A stretch of 29,329 nt of DNA, taken from NCBI GenBank assembly GCA_039698075.1, contig JBDKTJ010000004.1, positions 1 through 29,329 on the forward strand, in the 5' to 3' direction. The notes under the pieces were generated by a model. It ran no database searches, was not told the origin of the DNA, and saw only the letters and a program-made list of their open reading frames with translations. The stretch's first letter is position 1. Each line of letters opens with the position of its first letter. The translations under genes were made by a program, and so were the position numbers. Shown here piece by piece: positions 23,816-29,329 of the stretch. Origin of the DNA: JAJFVC01 sp039698075 (lineage in GTDB: Bacteria > Planctomycetota > Planctomycetia > Pirellulales > Thermoguttaceae).

Positions 23816-26764
23816 TCACCGCGTGCGGACGCCGCCCGACGGCTGAGCGCCTTGGAGCGATTGGACCCCGACGCTCTTCACCTGCCCGGTTTTACGCCAA
23901 TAGAGGATTTTTTGCATGACGACATGCTCCGGCGGCACGCCCGGCTGCGTTTGCTGAAACAGTTCCGCCGGGTTGCGGCCGTCGCCGTCGAGGACCAGCA
24001 GGTCTTTGGCTTCTTCGTAGGTGATGCGCTGCGCCCGAGCTGTGTAGACGGAGCTTTCGGCCACGGCGTTGCCCGTGGCGGCCAGTTCGATCGAGCGGCG
24101 GCCGCCCAGCGGCGGAACGATGTGCGACACGTCGAGCTGATCGCAATGGACCACGACGCCGTCGCGGCCCAGCTTGTCCGGATCCTCGGTCATCAGCATC
24201 GCGTCCCAATCGTTGACCGGCGCGTAGGTCACGACGACGCGGTCCTCGAACTTCAAGGCCCGCTGCAACACGTTTCCGGTGACCGATTTTTCAAATTTTA
24301 CCCGCATGTTGTAAAGTTGGTCCGGGTTGCCGCCCGACGAGCTCGCCGGTGCGACGGAGACCGAACCGTTCAAGGGATTGGCCGACCCGCGATATACGCT
24401 GTTCAACCAGCCCGCCCCGCCGTTCAATTCGCCGCTGAGCAGATTGACGCCCAGATCGGTCAACTGCATCCAATCGTGCGACGTGAGTTGTTGGCGCGGA
24501 TCGAACGACCGGCTCTCGACCAACACGCCGCCGCCGCAGGAAAGCGTTTCCACCAGCGGCGCCACCGACGACGCGGTCCGCCCAAAATGAATCGGTTCCT
24601 GGAGCCGCACCTCCAACGTGTCAGTGTTCAATTGGATCTCGGCCGTGTTCGCATCGAACCGGACTTGCCGGGCCGAGGCGACCACCGCCTTGTTGAACTG
24701 AGCCCTCGCGCCGTCGAACTCCATGTCGCGACGCCAATCGACCGTCAACAGTCCGGCCGGGTCGGTCGGATCGGTCGACGGCGGCTCGCCGCGCTGCCGC
24801 AACAGGACGTCCATCCGCCCGGGCCCGTCGATCCACAGGCGATTCGCGCCGATGTCGAGCCGAATGTCCGCGCCGCTCAGTCCAAGCCCGCGGCCTCCGA
24901 CATGGGCGGGCCGGCCCGAAACGGTCGCCGTGCCGGTGGTTTCCGACAGATTGCTGGCCTCCAACCGGTCGCCGCGCAGGCAGATCGGCTGCTGTCCCGG
25001 CTGTGCGGTTTGGGTCTCGATCAGTTCGACGCCGTCCTCGATGGTCAAATCGGACAACGACGCCTGCTTGCGTCCGATCGCCATTTGAACGCGAACCAAC
25101 CGGCCCGAGATCTCAAAGCGGGACAGCGCCGCCTGATTTTGCGGCGATGGTTGCGCGACGGGCGTCCGCGGGGAAGTGGCCGGCTGCGCGCCCGCCCCAC
25201 CCTGCCCTGCCCCGGAATACAAGCCGGGTCCGACCCCTTCCGCTCTTTGCTGAAACCACACTTGCAGCTCTTCGATTTTTTTGCTGGCCATTTGCGGCGA
25301 GTTCACGTGGACGTTGCCGCGAGCGCCCAATCGGCTCGGCCACCATTGAAACCGGCGATTGGGACCCGGCGGCGACGTTTCCGAAAGCCAGAGAAAAATG
25401 CCGTCCGCCTGCAACTGTCCGAAACCGGGCGATTCCAACTGCGCGCCGCCGGTCAGCGAGATTCTCGGGTCCTGACCGTCCCGGTCGATCCGCAACTGGT
25501 CTTTCCAGGTGGCGACCAACGATTGGTCGGGCCGGTCCGGCGAACGCGCCGTCAAGCGGCCAGGCCCTTGCGAAGTCGCCCGACCCATGCGGCCGTCCGC
25601 CCCCATCTGATAGTAAAGACTTCGGGCGTGGATTTCGTCGAGCCCTTGTTGGAGAAACACTTCTTGGCCGCCTTCAAGCAGGATGGCCTTGAGTTGCAGA
25701 TAATATTGGATGCGTTCGGCGCGGGCCGTCAGGTTTCGTCCCGGGGCCGTGACGACCACCGGATTGCCGCAAGCCTCCAACCGTTCGGGCGTGAGCTCCA
25801 TCGAGCCCGGCGTCTTTACGGCGTCGTTGCGACGGGCGAAATAGAGCGACAGCCGATCGCAATCGATCTGATGCGCCGGACCGTTGGGGTCTTCCTTGAT
25901 CATAACGCCCACATTGTCGTGAAACGTGGCCACGCGGTTGACCACGTCAAACCGGAACGGTCCCCGGCAGTTGATTTCGACCGGGATGCTGGTCGCACGT
26001 CCGCCGGGCTTGGCGCCATTCGACGCCATCGTCTCGCCCAAGTCGAGGTGAAGCTGTTCGACCTGTCCGAGCTCAAATGTTTCAACGCCGACGATGTTCA
26101 TGCCCACGGCGTCGCCGGATCCGGCCGGCCCCGAGAGCAACTTAATCCGCAAGTTTCGGCCGCGTCCGTAATGCGGTCCCCATCGAAAATTGACCGGGTT
26201 CGGCGTCGTAACGACCTGCCCGACCAACCGAACGTCCTGCGTGTCGATCCAAAGATCGTCTTCAGGGCCGGGCTCCTTCCAATCGCTTCGGATCGTGACG
26301 GGCCCGTCGAGCCGTCCGCCGGTCAACCGCCCGATCTTGGCCTGATTGAAGCTCAACGGTTTGTCGAATTTCAACCACGCGCTCCGCGCCTCCAAGATGA
26401 TCGATTGCCGACGACGTTGGGCCTCGTCGCCGGGCGCGTCCGACCCGAAAACGATCGTGCATGGCCGGAACGTCACGGCGCCGTCGCTGAGAGTTTGGTA
26501 TTCCTGAAACAGCAGCTTCGCGCGATCGTCGTCAAACGCCAGCACTTTGGTCTTTTTCGGGTCCAACACCTCGGGCGGCAAAATCCCTTTTAACGAATTC
26601 AACCCCGGATCGATGTCGCCCTCATCGGAATTGGAGCCGGTCATCGGCTCGACGGCGTGAGATCCGGCCGGCGGCTCAACCCAGGGAACCACCACAAGCC
26701 AATACACCCAGTACGCGACCAGCACGACTGCAAGACTGCCGGCGATGCGAGTGATTCTGGGCAT
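23816..26764 (-). CDS. Giant LptC/LptA (OstA)-like LPS transport protein
   Basis: A 982-residue protein with one N-terminal membrane anchor (about 8-28) and a long beta-rich periplasmic part. Several segments have the OstA/LptA repeat style, where a hydrophilic strand is followed by a note of what is added to or removed from the layer: FRFDVVNRVATFHDNVGVMI then IDCDRLSLYFARR (about 280-315), NLTARAERIQYYLQLKAILL (about 345-365), and DRLEASNLSETTGTATVSG. The anchor plus a first OstA-like segment resembles LptC, and the repeats LptA. Placed 101 bp after kdsC, it has the position of lptC-lptA in E. coli. No strong ribosome binding site precedes the ATG at 26764. The repeat assignment is by pattern; the fold needs a profile or structure comparison. 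Confidence 0.72.
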   Translation of the reverse strand: MPRITRIAGSLAVVLVAYWVYWLVVVPWVEPPAGSHAVEPMTGSNSDEGDIDPGLNSLKGILPPEVLDPKKTKVLAFDDDRAKLLFQEYQTLSDGAVTFRPCTIVFGSDAPGDEAQRRRQSIILEARSAWLKFDKPLSFNQAKIGRLTGGRLDGPVTIRSDWKEPGPEDDLWIDTQDVRLVGQVVTTPNPVNFRWGPHYGRGRNLRIKLLSGPAGSGDAVGMNIVGVETFELGQVEQLHLDLGETMASNGAKPGGRATSIPVEINCRGPFRFDVVNRVATFHDNVGVMIKEDPNGPAHQIDCDRLSLYFARRNDAVKTPGSMELTPERLEACGNPVVVTAPGRNLTARAERIQYYLQLKAILLEGGQEVFLQQGLDEIHARSLYYQMGADGRMGRATSQGPGRLTARSPDRPDQSLVATWKDQLRIDRDGQDPRISLTGGAQLESPGFGQLQADGIFLWLSETSPPGPNRRFQWWPSRLGARGNVHVNSPQMASKKIEELQVWFQQRAEGVGPGLYSGAGQGGAGAQPATSPRTPVAQPSPQNQAALSRFEISGRLVRVQMAIGRKQASLSDLTIEDGVELIETQTAQPGQQPICLRGDRLEASNLSETTGTATVSGRPAHVGGRGLGLSGADIRLDIGANRLWIDGPGRMDVLLRQRGEPPSTDPTDPAGLLTVDWRRDMEFDGARAQFNKAVVASARQVRFDANTAEIQLNTDTLEVRLQEPIHFGRTASSVAPLVETLSCGGGVLVESRSFDPRQQLTSHDWMQLTDLGVNLLSGELNGGAGWLNSVYRGSANPLNGSVSVAPASSSGGNPDQLYNMRVKFEKSVTGNVLQRALKFEDRVVVTYAPVNDWDAMLMTEDPDKLGRDGVVVHCDQLDVSHIVPPLGGRRSIELAATGNAVAESSVYTARAQRITYEEAKDLLVLDGDGRNPAELFQQTQPGVPPEHVVMQKILYWRKTGQVKSVGVQSLQGAQPSGGVRTR

Positions 26765-26775
26765 AGGGGGAATTT

Positions 26776-26862
26776 AGGGATTAGGGATTAGGGATTGGGG
26801 ATTAGCACCAAAAAAGCGTCTTTTTCAAGAATCTAATCCCTAATTCCCAATCCCTAATCCCT
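26776..26862. repeat. Large inverted repeat of GGGATTA words
   Basis: Arms of 30 bp (26776-26805 and 26833-26862) match at 27 of 30 positions and consist of AGGGATT-type words. The 27-bp spacer contains its own small hairpin (AAAAAG/CTTTTT, 26811-26825). It fills most of the 101-bp gap between the kdsC stop and the start of the LptC-like gene, and would form a long RNA hairpin just upstream of that start. It is not a simple terminator, because the right-side T-run is inside the hairpin. Confidence 0.85.
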
Positions 26863-26865
26863 CCT

Positions 26866-27384
26866 CTACTGGTACATTTGAATCAAATCTTCCCAGCGGG
26901 CCTGGGCCTTCAGGATCAGTTCGACGACCTCGCGGACGGCACCCGATCCGCCGGGCAATTGGGTGACGTAATGGGCCGCCTTGCGCACTTCCGGACACGC
27001 GTCGGCCACGGCCACGCCGAATCCGACGGCCCGAATCGCCGGCAGGTCGGGCAAATCGTCGCCCAGATAGCACACCTGCGACGGCGCGAGCCGCAACTCG
27101 TCGGCGATCGCGCACACCGCCGCCTGTTTGTCGTCGACGCCTTGTCGGACCAAATCGATGCCCAACTCGGCCGCCCGCATCCGAACCAGATTCGAACTAC
27201 GATGCGTGATCAGCCCGAACCGATAGCCGGCCTTGCGCCAAAGCCGGATGCCGAGCCCGTCGCGGACGTGGAATCGCTTGCTTTCAATGCCCTGGTTGTC
27301 GAACACGATGCCCCCGTCGGTCAAAACGCCGTCGACGTCGGAGAGAATCAATCGCAAAGGGCGACACTGCGGATCGAGAGACAT
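26866..27384 (-). CDS. kdsC: 3-deoxy-D-manno-octulosonate 8-phosphate phosphatase
   Basis: HAD-superfamily phosphatase releasing Kdo from Kdo-8-phosphate, a step of LPS inner core synthesis. From the ATG at 27384 it has 172 residues, the usual compact KdsC size. Motif I is LILSDVDGVLTDGG, with Asp nucleophile, motif II lies at LITHRSSNLVRMRAAELGI, where the common Gly is His, the Lys is in GVDDKQAAV, and motif IV is YLGDDLPDLPAI. The C-terminal GGSGAVREVVELIL is typical of tetrameric KdsC. An ATG at 27396 is equally possible; neither has a clear ribosome binding site. It is 85 bp after kdsD. Confidence 0.93.
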   Translation of the reverse strand: MSLDPQCRPLRLILSDVDGVLTDGGIVFDNQGIESKRFHVRDGLGIRLWRKAGYRFGLITHRSSNLVRMRAAELGIDLVRQGVDDKQAAVCAIADELRLAPSQVCYLGDDLPDLPAIRAVGFGVAVADACPEVRKAAHYVTQLPGGSGAVREVVELILKAQARWEDLIQMYQ

Positions 27385-27469
27385 GAGAACGTGCATCCAA
27401 GTTTCAAAAAGTTTTCGAATCCTCAATCGCCGCGGGGCCAACGGCTTCCCAAAGGCATTTGCGTTCGTT

Positions 27470-28534
27470 TTACGGCCCCACCACGCGCAACGTCGTCGGT
27501 TTCGCGGCCGCCGGTTCCGGCTCTCTCGGCAACAACGCCACGACGTCGGTGATGTCGATCAATCCGACGGGCTTTCCGTCCGCGTCGACCACGGGCAGCT
27601 CACTGATCTTCCGCGCCGCCATCAGCGACACGGCCTCGACCATCATCGCGCCGGACGTGACGCGCAGCGGTTTTTCGGTCATCACCCGCGCGACCGGGCC
27701 GTCCAACTCGGCGTCGCGATGCCGCTCGAACAATCGGGCCAGGTCGCTGTCGGTGAAAATGCCCGCCAAACGACCCGCCGCGTCGACCAACATCGTCGCG
27801 CCGGTGCGTCGGCCGGGCCTTCGGGCCGCGACCAACACCTCGCGGACGGTCTGTCCCTGATCGGCCACGCGGCACTGGTCCAACGGCCGCATGTGCTGAT
27901 CCACCTTGCTCAACTGATAGCCGAGACTGCCGCCCGGATGAAACCGCGCGAAATCCTCCCGCCCGAAATGCCGCATCCGGCTGACCACCAGCGCCAACGC
28001 GTCGCCGACGGCCAACATCGCCGTGGTGCTCGTGCTGGGGGCCAAGCCCAACGCGCAGGCCTCCTCCAACGCGCCCAATTCGATCGTCACCGACGCCGTG
28101 CGGCCCAGCGTGCTCTCGGCCTTGGCCGTGATGGCCACAATCGGCACGCGCAGCTCGACCAGCGACGGCAACAGGCGGACAATCTCTTCCGTCTCGCCGC
28201 TTTGCGAAAGCATCAACACGACGTCGCAACGCCGCACGCGGCCCAAGTCGCCGTGCACCGCCTCGGCCGGATGCAAGTCATGGCTCGGCGTGCCGGTCGA
28301 AGCCAACGTCGCCATGATTTTCTGGCCGACCAGGCCGGCCTTGCCCATGCCGCAGACGATCACGCTGCCTTGGCACTCGAAAACCAACCGCACGGCCCGA
28401 CAAAACGACTCGACGTCGAGCCGATCGGCCACTTGGACCAACGCGCGGCTCTCGGTCAAAATCACCTGTCGGGCGAAACGGAGTTGCTCGAAAGGGCTCA
28501 GGTTGTCCGCCGTCGCGGCGGCTTCCATGCTCAT
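27470..28534 (-). CDS. kdsD: Arabinose-5-phosphate isomerase (KpsF/GutQ/KdsD family)
   Basis: Converts ribulose 5-phosphate to arabinose 5-phosphate, the first step to Kdo. The protein has 354 residues. A sugar isomerase (SIS) domain (about 25-180) shows VCGMGKAGLVGQKI, HPAEAVHGDLG and LMLSQSGETEEI, followed by the family mark FHPGGSLG. Two CBS domains follow (about 215-340), the second including ISELPVVDADGKPVGLIDIT. The ATG at 28534 is preceded by AAGGA at a wide spacing; a second ATG two codons later is possible. A clear promoter lies 54-82 bases upstream. It is first in the run kdsD-kdsC-LptC-like. Confidence 0.95.
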   Translation of the reverse strand: MSMEAAATADNLSPFEQLRFARQVILTESRALVQVADRLDVESFCRAVRLVFECQGSVIVCGMGKAGLVGQKIMATLASTGTPSHDLHPAEAVHGDLGRVRRCDVVLMLSQSGETEEIVRLLPSLVELRVPIVAITAKAESTLGRTASVTIELGALEEACALGLAPSTSTTAMLAVGDALALVVSRMRHFGREDFARFHPGGSLGYQLSKVDQHMRPLDQCRVADQGQTVREVLVAARRPGRRTGATMLVDAAGRLAGIFTDSDLARLFERHRDAELDGPVARVMTEKPLRVTSGAMMVEAVSLMAARKISELPVVDADGKPVGLIDITDVVALLPREPEPAAAKPTTLRVVGP

Positions 28535-28587
28535 CGGTTCGTCAATCCTTTGACGCGGGGGGAAAATCGTCCGGACAATCACCGAGG

Positions 28588-28616
28588 ATTGTAGCCAGTC
28601 GGGACGTTTGGGGCAA
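28588..28616 (-). promoter_or_regulatory. Promoter of the kdsD-kdsC run
   Basis: Minus-strand TTGCCC (28616-28611), exactly 17 bases, TACAAT (28593-28588). Four of six and five of six bases match consensus. It lies in the divergent 222-bp gap to fba. In the same gap CCCCTC/GAGGGG (28638-28655) forms a six-base-pair hairpin. A lone TACAAT at 28700-28705 may be the fba -10, without a convincing -35. Confidence 0.5.
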
Positions 28617-28756
28617 TGTAAACCTTGCCGCCGCAACCCCCTCGCATTGGAGGGGATGTGCAGGCATCCGCGCCCCTAGCGGGCCCGAATCGGTTCCGAT
28701 ACAATGAGAGGTTCGCAAAATGACACTTCGGTTTTTGCAGGAGTTTCAGAAGTTTT

Positions 28757-29329
28757 ATGATTGTCACCACCAAACAACTTTTCCAGCACGCCTACGGCCG
28801 ATACGCCGTCGGGGCGTACAACATCAACAATTTGGAGCAGACCGTCGGACTGTTCCGCGGCAATCTGGGCAAGTCGAAATCGAACGACGACCCGGTGAAT
28901 CCGGCCACCAGCGCCCCGTTTATCTTGCAGATTTCGCGCGGCGCCCGCGGCTACACCGACAAGCGGTTCCTCGAAGCCATGATCCGCACGGCCGACGAGG
29001 TCTTTCCCGAGGTGATCTTCGCCGTCCATTTAGACCACGGCACCGAAGAGGTCTGCTACGATTGCATCGACAGCGGATTTTACAGCTCGGTGATGATTGA
29101 CGCCTCGCACGAGGAGTTCAAGAAGAACATCGAGACCACCCGCAAGGTCGTCGAACGAGCCCACGCCAAGGGCATCGTCGTCGAGGCCGAGTTGGGCCAG
29201 CTCGGCGGCGTCGAGGAAGACGTGGTCGGCAGCGTCCGGCTGACCGATCCGGCGCAGGCGGCCGAGTTCATCGACAAGAGCGGCTGCGATTCGCTGGCCG
29301 TGGCCATCGGCACCTCGCACGGCGCGTTC
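28757..29329 (+). CDS. fba: Class II fructose-bisphosphate aldolase, 5' part
   Basis: Zinc-dependent aldolase splitting fructose 1,6-bisphosphate in glycolysis and gluconeogenesis. The first 191 codons are present and the frame is open at the window edge. Family marks: AYNINNLEQ (20-28), FAVHLDHGT (88-96) with catalytic Asp93 and zinc ligand His94, SVMIDASHEEFKKNIETT (111-128), VVEAELGQLGGVEED (141-155) and GTSHGAF (185-191) with the second zinc His. The ATG at 28757 has GGAG about 13 bases upstream, a wide spacing. It is divergent from kdsD. Confidence 0.95.
   Translation, partial: MIVTTKQLFQHAYGRYAVGAYNINNLEQTVGLFRGNLGKSKSNDDPVNPATSAPFILQISRGARGYTDKRFLEAMIRTADEVFPEVIFAVHLDHGTEEVCYDCIDSGFYSSVMIDASHEEFKKNIETTRKVVERAHAKGIVVEAELGQLGGVEEDVVGSVRLTDPAQAAEFIDKSGCDSLAVAIGTSHGAF

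Noticed and set aside
15458..26593. Very long antisense open frames, for example plus-strand frames of several hundred codons across the LptC-like, asnB-type and OPT genes (23852-26593, 20213-22075, 15458-17284).
   Set aside because: They lie opposite well-supported genes, give Arg-, His- and Gln-rich products without known motifs, and are expected from high GC with few stop codons.
26776..26862. GGGATTA words as a CRISPR array or a telomere.
   Set aside because: There are no unique spacers of equal length, and the words form two opposing arms inside a gene cluster.

Overview
The window looks like a chromosomal fragment of a Gram-negative-type planctomycete, most likely Pirellulales-like. 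The reasons are high GC, Tat- and Sec-exported proteins of planctomycete style, a PqqD/M50/HlyD fusion, a thioredoxin reductase with an extra insert, Kdo genes for an LPS-bearing outer membrane, and short palindromic elements between genes. The taxonomic call is inference from gene content; no rRNA is present. No CRISPR array, tRNA, insertion sequence or phage gene was seen.

Layout, left to right. 1-4 kb: the 5' end of an unknown gene, sppA (S49 peptidase), a divergent cupin, a Tat-exported TIM-barrel epimerase-like protein, and trxB with its own clear promoter. 4.2-11.4 kb (all minus): an export-type cluster in the order transglutaminase-like protein, SAM methyltransferase (ATGA overlap), GAF-GAF-TM-HlyD, HlyD, PqqD-M50-HlyD. 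It holds three adaptor proteins but no ABC or RND pump and no TolC. 11.6-13.7 kb (plus): purA and uppS. 13.7-18.2 kb (minus): SPOR-like lipobox-free exported protein, rdgB, OPT transporter and SpoU methyltransferase, running from high to low coordinate.

18.2-18.6 kb is an intergenic region of about 450 bp. On the plus strand it carries a good sigma70-type promoter, about 250 nt of strongly folded non-coding sequence and a hairpin followed by seven T: a candidate orphan small RNA that I cannot match to a known family by eye.

18.6-28.5 kb (minus) reads from high to low coordinate as kdsD, kdsC, a 982-residue LptC/LptA-like envelope protein, a divergent hpt, a GT4 glycosyltransferase, an AsnB-type amidotransferase and glgC (own promoter). 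The kdsD-kdsC-lptC/lptA order matches the LPS export locus of E. coli, which supports a role for the giant protein as an LPS bridge. A 30-bp near-perfect inverted repeat built of GGGATTA words lies between kdsC and that gene. The window ends within a class II fructose-bisphosphate aldolase gene on the plus strand.
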